Notes: generated by a model from the letters alone, not told the origin. Counted from the first letter of the stretch, positions 27,132 to 36,368 are shown. The stretch: 64,000 nucleotides of DNA from Maribellus maritimus (GCF_022267315.1 NZ_JAIKLE010000018.1:62001-126000), one strand, 5' to 3'. Made by a program: numbers and translations.

Positions 27132-27645
27132 ACACCCTGAAAATAAAAACAGGAGCACCTTTAAACACAGCATCTTTCTCAAACTCCATTTTATTGTTTT
27201 TGGCAACCTCCATCGAAGCAATATTTTCCTTATGAACAATAGAAATCAAAGAGTCAGCAAAATCTCTCTTAAATGCAAATTCTCTGCATTCGTTTGATGC
27301 CTCGGTTGCATACCCCATCCTCCAAAATTTGGGATGAATTGAATACCCTATCTCCATTTCCAAAATACCGTCAACTTCCTGTACTAAAAGACCACACATT
27401 CCAATCCGCTCACCTGTAATTTTATCGACCAGAACATTATGCCCTCCTGTATTTTCTCTGTATCTTTCAAAAACCTTATCGAACCAAAAACGACAAAATT
27501 CTTCCGGATTTAAGTTCTCTGTAAAATCAAAATAACGGGTAGCTTCTTTATCCGAAGTAAATTCCAGCCACCATTCAAAATCAGTTTCCTCTAGATTCCG
27601 ATAAAGCAAACGTTTCGATTCCTGTCCGGTTAGTAAATATTTCAT
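27118..27645 (-). CDS. GNAT-family N-acetyltransferase (RimJ/RimL type)
   Basis: The 175-residue protein has the GNAT fold. It has an N-terminal SKRLLYRNLEETDFEWWLEF, the central strands with IGMCGLLVQEVDGILEMEIGYSIHPKFW, the acetyl-CoA loop RMGYATEASNECREFAF, and SIVHKENIASMEVAKNNKMEFEKD with the typical Asn-x-x-Ser. Relatives acetylate ribosomal protein N-termini or small amines, and the substrate cannot be told. It starts 5 bp after the sulfatase stop and shares its strand, so the two are likely co-transcribed even though no functional link is obvious. Confidence 0.85.
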   Translation of the reverse strand: MKYLLTGQESKRLLYRNLEETDFEWWLEFTSDKEATRYFDFTENLNPEEFCRFWFDKVFERYRENTGGHNVLVDKITGERIGMCGLLVQEVDGILEMEIGYSIHPKFWRMGYATEASNECREFAFKRDFADSLISIVHKENIASMEVAKNNKMEFEKDAVFKGAPVFIFRVFKDN

Positions 27646-27650
27646 TAATA

Positions 27651-29549
27651 TTACCAGTTAAAAACCAAATCGTATTTAAGCGGATCCAGCCCCCATTTTT
27701 CAAATAATCCTCGGGCTGCACGCAAATCATAACGATTACGATCCATATCGGGCATCCTTTTTATCATAGCAATCACTCCGTCTATCATTTCCGGACTTGA
27801 ATCTTCTGTTCCGTCAATGGCATTTAAAGCATAACAACGCGCAAAAGGATTCCCGTCTTCAAGAATTTCAATCAATGCTTTTTTGCCTTTCTCTTTTTCT
27901 CCCAGTTTGTAAAGTGCCTCTGCCGCTGCAACAACAACATTTGGAGATTCATCTGTTAGTGCATCTTCCAGGTCTTGCTTTGCTGAAGCAGCTTTTTCAC
28001 CTAAAATCAATAATCCGGTTGCTCCCCAATACCGAACTGCGCTTTCATCATCTTTTAGATATGAAACCATCAAATCCACGTTCTCGGGTTTTCCGTGTGT
28101 TGCCGTTTCTGCCACCTCAATAAGTTTCTCCAGATTAACACTGCCATCTCTCATATAATCATAAAACGGCTCTTCTTCTGCCCGTTCAATCCGATCGGCT
28201 TCAGGAATAAATCCGGTATCTTCAATCCGCAACATCCAATCCTTGTTTGCTACTCTCATTCTATCTAAAACGTCCTTATAAGAAGGATCCTTTGCCAAAT
28301 TATTTACTTCCCAAGGATCGTTCTCTGTATCGTACAATTCCTCCGCCGGTTTTGGTTCCCAGAAAACACTCTGCACTTGGTTACATTCACCGTCTTTGTA
28401 TGCCCGCTCCCATGAGCCAATTGAAGGAGCACGCCATAAATATTCCAGATGCTGGCCATAAATCCGGTACGGCATGTAATTGCGAATATATCTGAATTTT
28501 TCATCCCGAACAGCCCTGCTCATATCATAGCGTTCGTCCATTCTTCCACGAAACATAAAAGCATATTCCGGATCTTTTGTTTTTTGCTCTCCCAAAAAAG
28601 CATCTCCCTGAAGGTAATCAGGTATTTCAATTCCGGCGATGCTAAGCAAAGTCGGGACAAGGTCAACAAAACTTACCAAACGGTCTACTTTCGCCCCCGG
28701 CTTGCTTTCAGGAAACAGATATTTATATTTTTCAGGGATACGAACAATAAATGGAACCCGTGTTCCCGATTCGTAAACGTATCTTTTGCTGCGCGCAAGC
28801 ACACCACCATGATCGCCGTAATAAAAAACAATGGTATTATCAGCGAGGCCGGCATCTTCAAGCTCCTGTAGCCATTCTCCAATCTGAGCATCCATATCTT
28901 CAACCTTATCATAATATTGTGCCCAATCATGTCTCATTTCAGGAGTGTCAGGATGGTAAGGAGGCAGTTTTACGTCTTCAGGTTTGTGCCTCAGGTATTC
29001 GTTGGAAATCCACTTATGGATTGAACTTTCGTGTGAAATCGTAGTATTAAAGACTGCAAAAAACGGTTGCCCGGGTGCCCGATTCTTATAGTGAGCCTCC
29101 CTGCTGCATTCATTCCAAATTTCATCCGGGTTTATCGATGTCGTATTATAATCAGTTTTAACGTTATTGGTACAGTAATATCCTACTTCCCGCAAAAACT
29201 CGGGATATGTTTTTACTGTCTCCGATTTAGGATAATAACTCCGCATGTGCTGATTGCCATTTGAACAAGCGTAAACTCCTGTAATTATTGTATTTCGTGC
29301 AGGTGCACAAACTGGTGCATTTGCATATGCATGTGTATACAAAAACCCCTCCGACGCTAATTTATCCAGATTTGGAGTTGTAGCAAACTCATCTCCATAA
29401 CATCCCGCAAAGGGGCTATTATCCTCACTTGTCAGCCACAAAATATTTGGCAATTCCCGGGGTGCCTTCTCCTTACAACTTATAAAAAAAATAAAGGTTA
29501 AAAAAGAGAATAACAAAGTTGATTTTTTCGAAAAATAGTGAAGTCTCAT
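27651..29549 (-). CDS. Lipoprotein sulfatase (S1 family) with C-terminal HEAT repeats
   Basis: The 632-residue protein has a lipobox signal (FIFFISCKEK). The sulfatase core is clear: NILWLTSEDNSPFAGCYGDE with metal ligands at about 42-43, and CAPAR at 81-85 whose Cys would be turned to formylglycine. The second Ser/Pro position is Ala here, as in some family members. YYGDHGGVLARSKRYVYESG lies around 243. Residues about 490-610 form HEAT-like repeats (DDESAVRYWGATGLLILG, ESPNVVVAAAEALYKLGEKEKG). It probably removes sulfate from an extracellular glycan at the cell surface. A sulfatase-maturing enzyme is not in this window. It shares a strand with the acetyltransferase downstream. Confidence 0.88.
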   Translation of the reverse strand: MRLHYFSKKSTLLFSFLTFIFFISCKEKAPRELPNILWLTSEDNSPFAGCYGDEFATTPNLDKLASEGFLYTHAYANAPVCAPARNTIITGVYACSNGNQHMRSYYPKSETVKTYPEFLREVGYYCTNNVKTDYNTTSINPDEIWNECSREAHYKNRAPGQPFFAVFNTTISHESSIHKWISNEYLRHKPEDVKLPPYHPDTPEMRHDWAQYYDKVEDMDAQIGEWLQELEDAGLADNTIVFYYGDHGGVLARSKRYVYESGTRVPFIVRIPEKYKYLFPESKPGAKVDRLVSFVDLVPTLLSIAGIEIPDYLQGDAFLGEQKTKDPEYAFMFRGRMDERYDMSRAVRDEKFRYIRNYMPYRIYGQHLEYLWRAPSIGSWERAYKDGECNQVQSVFWEPKPAEELYDTENDPWEVNNLAKDPSYKDVLDRMRVANKDWMLRIEDTGFIPEADRIERAEEEPFYDYMRDGSVNLEKLIEVAETATHGKPENVDLMVSYLKDDESAVRYWGATGLLILGEKAASAKQDLEDALTDESPNVVVAAAEALYKLGEKEKGKKALIEILEDGNPFARCYALNAIDGTEDSSPEMIDGVIAMIKRMPDMDRNRYDLRAARGLFEKWGLDPLKYDLVFNW

Positions 29550-29642
29550 TGGTTAAGATTTTAGTTGAATCCCAAAAGTAACAAAACAACGGCTGCTTTT
29601 TCCGTTTCGGGGAAAATAATATTCAACAAAAACATTAAAGTT

Positions 29643-30032
29643 TCAGGCCACGATCTCAACCCTGTTTCCATCCGGGTCTAAAATGACACTTTCGTAGTGT
29701 CCGTCGCCTGTTGTCCGGGGTTTACTCACAACTTTAAATCCATCTTCCCTGAGCATACTCGTGAGTTTATTTACATCAGTTCTGGAATTCACTTTTATGG
29801 CAAAATGAATTAAACCGGAGAATTGTTTTATCGGGTCATTTTTTGATTTTGGAATGCCGGGCATTTCCATGATCTCCAAGCGGCAATCACCGTCAAAAGA
29901 AAGAAAATAGGAACGGTATCCTTTGGAATGATTATAATAAATCTCGTTTGAAGATGCATCGAAATAATGCATGTAAAAACTACGCATTCCTTCTAGGTTA
30001 CTGGTCCATAACGCAATGTGTTCTATTTTCAT
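29643..30032 (-). CDS. VOC (glyoxalase/bleomycin-resistance fold) protein
   Basis: A 129-residue protein starting at MKIEHIALWTSNLEGMRSFY. It has the two beta-alpha-beta-beta-beta halves of the VOC fold: IEHIALW (metal His4), then ...CRLEIMEMPG, SGLIHFAIKVNSR with another His, and ESVILDPDGNRVEIVA with a metal Glu near the end. The His/Glu set fits a metal-dependent enzyme such as a lactoylglutathione lyase relative, but the substrate is not known. An upstream extension to 30092 lacks family similarity and was not used. It is alone on its strand between the sulfatase and HD genes. Confidence 0.82.
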   Translation of the reverse strand: MKIEHIALWTSNLEGMRSFYMHYFDASSNEIYYNHSKGYRSYFLSFDGDCRLEIMEMPGIPKSKNDPIKQFSGLIHFAIKVNSRTDVNKLTSMLREDGFKVVSKPRTTGDGHYESVILDPDGNRVEIVA

Positions 30033-30147
30033 ATTATCTGTTTTTGTTAAGAAACGTTTTAAAACCAAAAGACTTTCTATTGTTGTAACCAATCATTTTC
30101 CATATTCAAAATTAAGAAACAAACATCATATTATTTATTCTAATTCT

Positions 30148-30798
30148 TTAAAAAATATTATCCCATTCAGAAAAAAACTGAAGAAGAAATTTTTCCATAA
30201 ACTCGTGTCTGTTTTGGGCTATTTTTCTGGCTGTTTTAGTATTTAATCTGTTTTTAAGTAACAACAGTTTTTCGTAAAAATGATTGATAGTTGGAGCCGT
30301 GTTGTTTTTATACGCGTCAAAACTATTATGTCTAACCGGCTTTATTCCGGGATCGTAAATAATGCGGTTTTTATTTCCTCCGTAAGCAAAAGTGCGCGCA
30401 ATCCCAATAGCTCCAATGGCATCAAGCCGGTCTGCATCTTGTACAATTTTGGCCTCTATTGTTGTTGTTCTTGTTTCAACACCTGCCCCTTTAAACGAAA
30501 CCTCGCCAATTACCCGAAGAATTCTTGTCCGTTCTTCATTTTTAACGCCAACTTTTTCAAGCCAGCTTTCAGCTTTGCCTGTTTCTTCGCCACCGTTTAA
30601 CTTCCAGTCATCCAGATCATGTAAAAGAGCTGAAAGTTCAATAACAAACTTTTCGCCTCCTTCCAACTCTGAAATTTTAAGCGCCAGATTGTATACCCTG
30701 TAAATATGCCACCAATCGTGCCCGGAACTATCTTTTTCAGAAATACTCTGGACATAATTGGCTGTTTGAGTAATTATATTTTTCTGATCTTCATTCAT
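30148..30798 (-). CDS. HD-domain phosphohydrolase (YedJ-like)
   Basis: The 216-residue protein has the HD superfamily metal site: SGHDWWHIYRVYNLAL, ELSALLHDLDDWK and KIVQDADRLDAIGAIGIARTFAYGG. The last is typical of the YedJ/YpgQ group of nucleotide phosphohydrolases. The start MNEDQKN at 30798 is taken because a promoter-like TATATTTC (minus strand, 30814-30807) lies right upstream. That would leave the more distal start at 30819 outside the transcript. The physiological substrate is unknown. No signal peptide is present. Confidence 0.85.
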   Translation of the reverse strand: MNEDQKNIITQTANYVQSISEKDSSGHDWWHIYRVYNLALKISELEGGEKFVIELSALLHDLDDWKLNGGEETGKAESWLEKVGVKNEERTRILRVIGEVSFKGAGVETRTTTIEAKIVQDADRLDAIGAIGIARTFAYGGNKNRIIYDPGIKPVRHNSFDAYKNNTAPTINHFYEKLLLLKNRLNTKTARKIAQNRHEFMEKFLLQFFSEWDNIF

Positions 30799-30955
30799 AT
30801 TGATGCGAAATATAGTCATTCCCCGGCCATTTTAATTTCATAAAAAATGTTAATTCCTGCTCCGCACCAATCAAAAATCTGTTTTCCAGCCAGCTATACG
30901 TATATCGAAAAGTGGATATAAATGCTTTCGAAAGAATTGTTCATAGTTTTTTTAC

Positions 30956-30963
30956 TATTTTTG
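30956..30963 (+). promoter_or_regulatory. -7 promoter box upstream of acyl-CoA ligase gene
   Basis: TATTTTTG matches TAnnTTTG. A TTG at 30937-30939, 16 bp upstream, may serve as the -33 element. The leader to the ATG at 31042 would be about 70 nt. Confidence 0.45.
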
Positions 30964-31041
30964 CTCACTGAACAAAGCAGATTAGGAAACTGTTTTTTTA
31001 TTGACAGTACAAGTTAAAAGTTTTAATAGTAGTAAATTAGA

Positions 31042-32706
31042 ATGGTGAACAAATCGAAACTTACTTTACCTTCATTAATCAATGAATCGGTAGAAAGATA
31101 TTCCGAGAACACCTCGATTGTTTTTGCAGGCGAGAAAGGCTACACCTACAAACAATTGGGTGAGGATATCAACCTGGTCGCCGATTTTTTAACAGAATTA
31201 GGAATCTCCAAAGGTGATAAAGTAGCTATTTTGAGTACCAATATGCCTAACTGGGGTGTTGCTTTTTTTGCCATTTCAGTGGTTGGCGCTGTTGCTGTAC
31301 CCATTTTACCCGATTTTCATGAAAATGAAATAAAATCGATCCTACAGCATTCTGAAGCCAAAATTCTTTTTGTTGCAGGAGGATTATACAAACATATAAA
31401 CAGCGATGCAGCTCAATCTCTTCAAAAAATAGTCTTGTTGGATAAATTTGCTATTATTCCCAAAGAAACACCGGCAGAACATTTGTATTCATTATCCAGT
31501 TCTCTTCCGGTTATTCCAAAAAAACAAGAAAGAATAAATGTAGAAGAAGAAGATCTGGCAACAATAATTTATACTTCGGGGACAACGGGAAACTCAAAAG
31601 GCGTTATGTTAACACATAGAAACCTGGCCTGGACAACGCAACAGTGTTATTCACTGTATCAGGTTAAATCAAAAGATCGTTTCCTTTCTATTTTGCCCTT
31701 GTCTCACACACTTGAAAATACAGTAGGATTTTTACTACCAATCAAGTACGGTGCGTCGATCCATTATTTACGAAAAGCTCCTGTTCCGTCGGTTTTACTT
31801 CCGGCATTTGAAAAAGTAAAGCCAACAATCATGCTTTCCGTTCCGTTAATTATCGAAAAAGTTTTTAGAGCAAGGATATTACCTGAATTACAAAAAAGTC
31901 CGATAACAAAATTTCTTTATTCGGTTCCTCCCACACGTAAATTATTACACAGAATCGCTGCTAAGAAACTCCATAAAACTTTTGGCGGCCATTTACATTT
32001 TTTCGGGATAGGAGGTTCCAAGCTCGATCCTACAGTTGAAAGGTTTCTCAACGAAGGAAAATTCCCTTACGCAATTGGGTATGGTTTAACAGAAACTTCT
32101 CCACTTTTAGCTGGTGCCGTTGTTGGAAAAACAAAAATAGGCTCAACCGGAGTAGCTGTTGAAGGAGTAAAACTAAGAATTGCGGATGCTGATGCGGCTA
32201 CAGGAGAAGGAGAGATCCAGGCAAAAGGGCCAAATGTAATGAAAGGATATTATAAAGCACCGGAAATTACAGAAGAAGTTTTTACTGAAGATGGATGGTT
32301 CAGAACCGGCGACCGGGGTTGTTTTGATAAAAACAATATGCTTTACATTAAGGGGCGCATTAAAACGATGATTGTAGGTGCCAGCGGAGAGAATATTTAC
32401 CCGGAGGAAATTGAATCGGTCATCAATAAAATGCGTTATGTATTGGAATCTCTGGTTGTAGAAAAGAAAGGCAAACTTGTTGCAATGATTCATCTGAATA
32501 TGGAAGAGGTTGAGCAGAATTTTAAACATCTGAAAGCTGAAGCTCAACAATATATTCATATCAGATCAGAAGAAATATTAAAAGAGATACAGAAAAAAGT
32601 GAATGAGGAAGTAAATAAATTCTCAAGAATCCAACAAGTTGTATTACAACCCATTCCTTTTGAAAAGACACCAACAAAAAAAATAAAGCGTTTTTTATAC
32701 GCTTAG
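31042..32706 (+). CDS. Long-chain fatty acid--CoA ligase (AMP-forming)
   Basis: A 554-residue ANL-family adenylating enzyme. Motifs visible are TIIYTSGTTGNSKGVMLTH (phosphate loop), the central GIGGSKLDP, GYGLTETSPLLAG, GWFRTGDRGCFD, KGRIKTMIVGASGENIYPEEIE, and the C-terminal lysine in PTKKIKRF. The LTETSP and INGS-like patterns fit long-chain acyl-CoA synthetases, which activate fatty acids through acyl-AMP. No carrier or condensation domain is attached. It is followed by a terminator, so it is probably a single-gene unit. Confidence 0.9.
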   Translation: MVNKSKLTLPSLINESVERYSENTSIVFAGEKGYTYKQLGEDINLVADFLTELGISKGDKVAILSTNMPNWGVAFFAISVVGAVAVPILPDFHENEIKSILQHSEAKILFVAGGLYKHINSDAAQSLQKIVLLDKFAIIPKETPAEHLYSLSSSLPVIPKKQERINVEEEDLATIIYTSGTTGNSKGVMLTHRNLAWTTQQCYSLYQVKSKDRFLSILPLSHTLENTVGFLLPIKYGASIHYLRKAPVPSVLLPAFEKVKPTIMLSVPLIIEKVFRARILPELQKSPITKFLYSVPPTRKLLHRIAAKKLHKTFGGHLHFFGIGGSKLDPTVERFLNEGKFPYAIGYGLTETSPLLAGAVVGKTKIGSTGVAVEGVKLRIADADAATGEGEIQAKGPNVMKGYYKAPEITEEVFTEDGWFRTGDRGCFDKNNMLYIKGRIKTMIVGASGENIYPEEIESVINKMRYVLESLVVEKKGKLVAMIHLNMEEVEQNFKHLKAEAQQYIHIRSEEILKEIQKKVNEEVNKFSRIQQVVLQPIPFEKTPTKKIKRFLYA

Positions 32707-32723
32707 CTTAAAAATACAAATTA

Positions 32724-32767
32724 CAAAAATGGAAGGTCAAAACGATGGCTTTCCATTTTTGTGTTTT
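32724..32767 (+). terminator. Intrinsic terminator after acyl-CoA ligase gene
   Basis: A stem of 11 perfect pairs (CAAAAATGGAA at 32724-32734 with TTCCATTTTTG at 32751-32761) extended by a G-U and a G-C pair. The T-rich descending arm is followed by TGTTTT. Its end overlaps the upstream edge of the purM promoter region. Confidence 0.75.
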
Positions 32768-32785
32768 AAGGTGAATATAAAATAT

Positions 32786-32793
32786 TAATTTTG
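32786..32793 (+). promoter_or_regulatory. -7 promoter box upstream of purM
   Basis: TAATTTTG matches TAnnTTTG, 24 bp before the purM ATG. A TTTG at 32758-32761 is about 24 bp further up, somewhat long for the -33 spacing. Confidence 0.45.
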
Positions 32794-32817
32794 CAGCCAT
32801 AAATCCGAATTAATCGA

Positions 32818-33987
32818 ATGGTAACTGAATCAAGATATAGCGCCAGAGGAGTTTCAGCGTCAAAAGAAGATGTGCACGAAGCAATAAAAAATGTGGATAA
32901 AGGACTGTTTCCAAAAGCCTTTTGTAAAATCGTACCCGATATTTTGGGTGGCAATTCGGAATGGTGCAATATTATGCATGCCGACGGTGCCGGAACAAAA
33001 TCATCGCTGGCCTACATGTACTGGAAAGAAACAGGAGATCTTTCTGTTTGGAAAGGTATTGCTCAGGATGCTTTAATTATGAATGTTGACGACCTGCTTT
33101 GCGTGGGGGCTACCGATAATATTTTAGTTTCGTCAACCATTGGCAGAAATAAAAACAATATCCCGGGCGAAGTAATTGCGGCAATTATAAATGGCACAGA
33201 AGAATTGCTTGCCACGCTCCGCGACATGGGAATAAGTATTTATTCAACAGGGGGTGAAACAGCCGATGTTGGCGATTTGGTGAGAACAATTATCGTTGAT
33301 TCAACCGTAACCTGCAGAATGAAGCAGGAAGACGTAATTTCTGCCGATAAAATCTCAGCCGGCAACGTAATCGTCGGACTTTCTTCTTCTGGGCAGGCAA
33401 GTTATGAGACTGAGTACAACGGCGGAATGGGTAGTAACGGATTAACCTCGGCCCGCCACGATGTTTTTGCAAATTATCTGGCGAAAAAATATCCTGAAAG
33501 TTTTGATCCGGAAGTACCTTCCGATTTGGTCTATTCCGGGAAAATGAAGCTTACTGAAAAGATTGAAGGTCTAGGTATTGATGCCGGAAAGCTGGTTTTG
33601 TCTCCAACCCGAACCTATGCTCCTGTAATCAAAAAAATTCTTGATCAATTCAGAAATCAAATTTCAGGAATGATACACTGTTCCGGTGGTGCGCAAACAA
33701 AAGTGCTTCACTTTGTTGATAATGTACATGTAATTAAGGACAATATGTTTCCGGTTCCTCCACTTTTCAAAATGATTCAGGAACAATCGGGAACTGACTG
33801 GAAGGAAATGTATAAAGTATTTAACATGGGACACCGTTTCGAAATTTATACAGACACTCGTACTGCAGAAGAAATAATTTCAATATCAAAATCATTTAAT
33901 ATTGAAGCTCAAATTATTGGCAGAACTGAACCCTCCAAGGGGAAGAAGCTTACCATAAATTCTGGAGAAGGGACCTATTTTTATTAG
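32818..33987 (+). CDS. purM: Phosphoribosylformylglycinamidine cyclo-ligase (AIR synthase)
   Basis: PurM closes the imidazole ring of the purine precursor using ATP. The 389-residue form, longer than the usual about 345, is the one common in Bacteroidia. It has MHADGAGTKSSLAYMYWKETGD near the N-terminus, AQDALIMNVDDLLCVGA, STGGETADVGDLVRTIIVDST, GLSSSGQASYETEYNGGMGSNGLTSARHD, LVLSPTRTYAPVIKKI, GMIHCSGGAQTKVLHFVD and FNMGHRFEIY. These are AIR-synthase family motifs. The only caution is that related AIR-synthase-fold proteins share several of them. Confidence 0.9.
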   Translation: MVTESRYSARGVSASKEDVHEAIKNVDKGLFPKAFCKIVPDILGGNSEWCNIMHADGAGTKSSLAYMYWKETGDLSVWKGIAQDALIMNVDDLLCVGATDNILVSSTIGRNKNNIPGEVIAAIINGTEELLATLRDMGISIYSTGGETADVGDLVRTIIVDSTVTCRMKQEDVISADKISAGNVIVGLSSSGQASYETEYNGGMGSNGLTSARHDVFANYLAKKYPESFDPEVPSDLVYSGKMKLTEKIEGLGIDAGKLVLSPTRTYAPVIKKILDQFRNQISGMIHCSGGAQTKVLHFVDNVHVIKDNMFPVPPLFKMIQEQSGTDWKEMYKVFNMGHRFEIYTDTRTAEEIISISKSFNIEAQIIGRTEPSKGKKLTINSGEGTYFY

Positions 33988-33990
33988 CTC

Positions 33991-34014
33991 ATTCCCACGA
34001 AAGAGAGAACCTCA
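33991..34014 (+). repeat. Degenerate REP-like palindrome (copy 1)
   Basis: It begins ATTCCCACGAAAG, and the right arm GAGAACCTCATT is a worn version of GGGAATCTCATT. It sits just after purM and just before the broken GIY-YIG gene. The match is judged by eye against copies 2 and 3. Confidence 0.5.
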
Positions 34015-34022
34015 TTTTACTT

Positions 34023-34311
34023 ATGGCAAACTTCTGTGTTTACATATTAGTAAACAAGAAAGATGGAGTTTTGAATACAGGTTTAACAAATGAACTTGAA
34101 AGACAAATTGGAGAACACAAAAACAAAATATTAAAAGGGATTACTTTCTAAATACAATGTCGATAAATTAATATATTTTGAAGAATTTAACACATATGGA
34201 GAAGCTTTTAAAAGAGAAGAAAGATTAAAGAAATGAAACAGAAACTGGAAAATTAATTCAATTGAAAAAGAAAATCCAAACTGGTTAGATTTATCGGCAG
34301 AATGGCAATAA
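34023..34311 (+). pseudogene. Decayed GIY-YIG nuclease-family gene
   Basis: The frame from the ATG at 34023 reads MANFCVYILVNKKDGVLNTG, LTNELERQIGEHKNKILKGI and stops at TAA 34149-34151. Shifting the frame there gives KYNVDKLIYFEEFNTYGEAF and KREERLKK, then TGA (34234-34236) where the family has a Trp, then NRNWKINSIEKENPNWLDL and a final TAA. So a frameshift and a nonsense change are present. Two residues expected in the active site also differ: the Tyr of the YIG part is Asn (VLNTG) and the usual Arg is Gln (LERQI). It is clearly non-functional. REP-like palindromes flank it on both sides. Confidence 0.82.
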
Positions 34312-34316
34312 AAAAA

Positions 34317-34336
34317 ATTCCCGCCTGCGCGGGAAT
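34317..34336. repeat. REP-like palindrome (copy 2)
   Basis: A perfect 8-bp inverted repeat ATTCCCGC/GCGGGAAT around a CTGC loop, directly between the GIY-YIG pseudogene and prfA. It ends 20 bp before the prfA ATG, so it lies in the prfA leader. Confidence 0.75.
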
Positions 34337-34356
34337 GATGAAAGGAAAAAATAAAA

Positions 34357-35442
34357 ATGGCACAATACGCATTACTTGAAAAATTTGAATCGATAAAACA
34401 CCGCTACGAAGAGGTGGAACAATTAATTACCGACCCGGAAATAATTGCCGACATGAAACGGTACGTAAAGCTAAACCAGGAATACAAAACACTGCAAAAA
34501 CTGGTTGCGAAATTCCAGGAATATAAAAACCTGGTAGATAATATTGAATCGGGCCGAGAAATTCTTGCTGAGGAAAGCGATGAAGAAATGCGCGAGATGG
34601 CGCGCGAAGAAATAGAATCCTCGGAGGAGATGATTCCTCAAAAAGAACAGGAAATAAAAATGTTACTTGTTCCGGCAGATCCGGAAGACAGCAAAAATGC
34701 AATTCTGGAAATCAGAGCCGGAACAGGTGGTGATGAAGCCAGTATTTTTGCCGGCGACCTTTATCGCATGTACACCAAATTCTGCGAGAAAAAAGGCTGG
34801 CGAATGGAAATAACAAACGTAAACGAAGGTACTGCCGGAGGTTTTAAGGAAATTGTAGCCAATGTTACAGGAGAGGGAGTGTACGGAATTCTCAAATATG
34901 AGTCAGGTGTGCACCGGGTTCAACGTGTACCTCAAACAGAAACTCAGGGACGTGTACACACTTCGGCAGCAACAGTGGCAGTTTTGCCCGAAGCCGATGA
35001 GTTTGATGTGGAGTTAAAGAATGAAGATATCCGCCGTGATGAATTTTGTTCTTCTGGTCCCGGAGGTCAGTCGGTAAATACTACCTATTCGGCCATTCGC
35101 TTAACCCATATCCCAACGGGAATTGTGGTAACTTGTCAGGATCAGAAATCAAAACTCAAAAACCTCGACAAAGCGATGACTGAACTTCGAACCCGATTGT
35201 ATAATATGGAATACCAGAAGTACATCGACGAGATTTCTTCAAAGCGTAAAACCATGGTTTCCACCGGCGACCGTTCTGCCAAAATACGTACATACAACTG
35301 GCCGCAAGGTCGCGTTACAGACCACCGGATTAATTTGACATTATATAACCTGCAAGCAATCATCAACGGCGAAATCGACGAAATAATTGAAAAACTGATG
35401 ATTGAAGAAAATGCAGAAAAACTAAAAGAAGCTGAGATTTAA
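34357..35442 (+). CDS. prfA: Peptide chain release factor 1
   Basis: RF1 ends translation at UAA and UAG. The 361-residue protein has normal length. The stop-codon reading motif is PQT at 192-194 ([10 protein letters not shown]), the variant of the PxT tripeptide that marks RF1 and not RF2. The catalytic GGQ is at 236-238 in [20 protein letters not shown]. The N-terminal helical domain and [18 protein letters not shown] are also typical. It stands between two REP-like palindromes, and pyrF follows. RF2 has SPF in place of PxT, which is absent here. Confidence 0.96.
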   Translation: MAQYALLEKFESIKHRYEEVEQLITDPEIIADMKRYVKLNQEYKTLQKLVAKFQEYKNLVDNIESGREILAEESDEEMREMAREEIESSEEMIPQKEQEIKMLLVPADPEDSKNAILEIRAGTGGDEASIFAGDLYRMYTKFCEKKGWRMEITNVNEGTAGGFKEIVANVTGEGVYGILKYESGVHRVQRVPQTETQGRVHTSAATVAVLPEADEFDVELKNEDIRRDEFCSSGPGGQSVNTTYSAIRLTHIPTGIVVTCQDQKSKLKNLDKAMTELRTRLYNMEYQKYIDEISSKRKTMVSTGDRSAKIRTYNWPQGRVTDHRINLTLYNLQAIINGEIDEIIEKLMIEENAEKLKEAEI

Positions 35443-35447
35443 TAATC

Positions 35448-35467
35448 ATTCCCGGCTAGCCGGGAAT
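35448..35467. repeat. REP-like palindrome (copy 3, perfect)
   Basis: ATTCCCGGCTAGCCGGGAAT is a perfect 20-bp palindrome, 5 bp after the prfA stop. It shares ATTCCCG/CGGGAAT with the other copies and could form a hairpin that works as a 3' end structure. Confidence 0.8.
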
Positions 35468-35488
35468 CTCAATATTTGATACCAACAG

Positions 35489-35508
35489 ATTCCTTTTTTT
35501 ACGGGAAT
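35489..35508. repeat. REP-like repeat (copy 4, degenerate)
   Basis: ATTCC-N8-CGGGAAT, also 20 bp, in inverted orientation relative to copy 3. A GTC just beyond the right arm matches the flanking bases of this repeat type. It lies in the short leader of pyrF and argues against an upstream start at 35476. Confidence 0.55.
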
Positions 35509-35523
35509 GACAAAAGACAAACG

Positions 35524-36357
35524 ATGAACAAAGATCAACTTTTCGAACAAATTCAAAAAAAAAGAAGTTTCCTTTGTGTAGGACTGGACACCGATATTCT
35601 TAAAATTCCAAAACATTTAAAAGACACTTCTGACCCCATCTTTTCGTTCAACAAGGAAATTATTGACGCTACTGCAGAATTTTCGGTGGCTTACAAACCC
35701 AACTTAGCGTTTTATGAAAGCCTTGGATGGCAAGGCTGGGAAAGTCTGGAAAAAACAGTTCATTATGTTCGGGAAAAACATCCTGATATTTTTCTGATTG
35801 CGGATGCAAAACGTGGCGACATTGGAAACACATCGAATTTATATGCCCGGGCTTTTTTTGATAAACTCGATTTTGATGCGATTACTGTGGCTCCGTACAT
35901 GGGAGAAGACTCGGTGAAACCATTTATGGCTTATCTTGACAAATGGGTAATTCTACTGGCCCTTACTTCAAACAAAGGTGCTTTTGATTTTCAATTTTTG
36001 AAAGATGAAAGGTCGGGAGACCAATTGTTTGAGTCCGTTTTAAAAACCTCGCAAAATTGGGGAAACGATGAAAATATGATGTATGTTGTTGGAGCCACAA
36101 AAGCTGAAAAATTACAAGAAATTCGCGAAATTGTTCCCAATCATTTTTTGTTGGTTCCGGGAGTTGGGGCACAGGGAGGCAGCTTGCAGGAAGTCGCGAA
36201 AAACGGAATGAACAACAAGTGCGGGCTTTTGGTTAATTCTTCAAGGGGAATAATTTATGCCTCATCAGAAACCGATTTTGCAGAAAAAGCAGGCGAAGCT
36301 GCACAAAAAGTACAACGGGAAATGGAAATACTTTTATCAGAATCGAAACTAATTTAA
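35524..36357 (+). CDS. pyrF: Orotidine 5'-phosphate decarboxylase
   Basis: PyrF makes UMP from OMP in pyrimidine synthesis. The 277-residue protein starts with [24 protein letters not shown]. Its catalytic charge network is in [22 protein letters not shown]. It also has [29 protein letters not shown], and the late [15 protein letters not shown] with [11 protein letters not shown] (phosphate loop). This is the longer type-2 OMPDC subgroup. The start at 35524 is used because the frame upstream passes through a REP-like repeat. It is followed closely by the oxidoreductase gene. Confidence 0.93.
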   Translation: MNKDQLFEQIQKKRSFLCVGLDTDILKIPKHLKDTSDPIFSFNKEIIDATAEFSVAYKPNLAFYESLGWQGWESLEKTVHYVREKHPDIFLIADAKRGDIGNTSNLYARAFFDKLDFDAITVAPYMGEDSVKPFMAYLDKWVILLALTSNKGAFDFQFLKDERSGDQLFESVLKTSQNWGNDENMMYVVGATKAEKLQEIREIVPNHFLLVPGVGAQGGSLQEVAKNGMNNKCGLLVNSSRGIIYASSETDFAEKAGEAAQKVQREMEILLSESKLI

Positions 36358-36368
36358 GGATATTAAAA

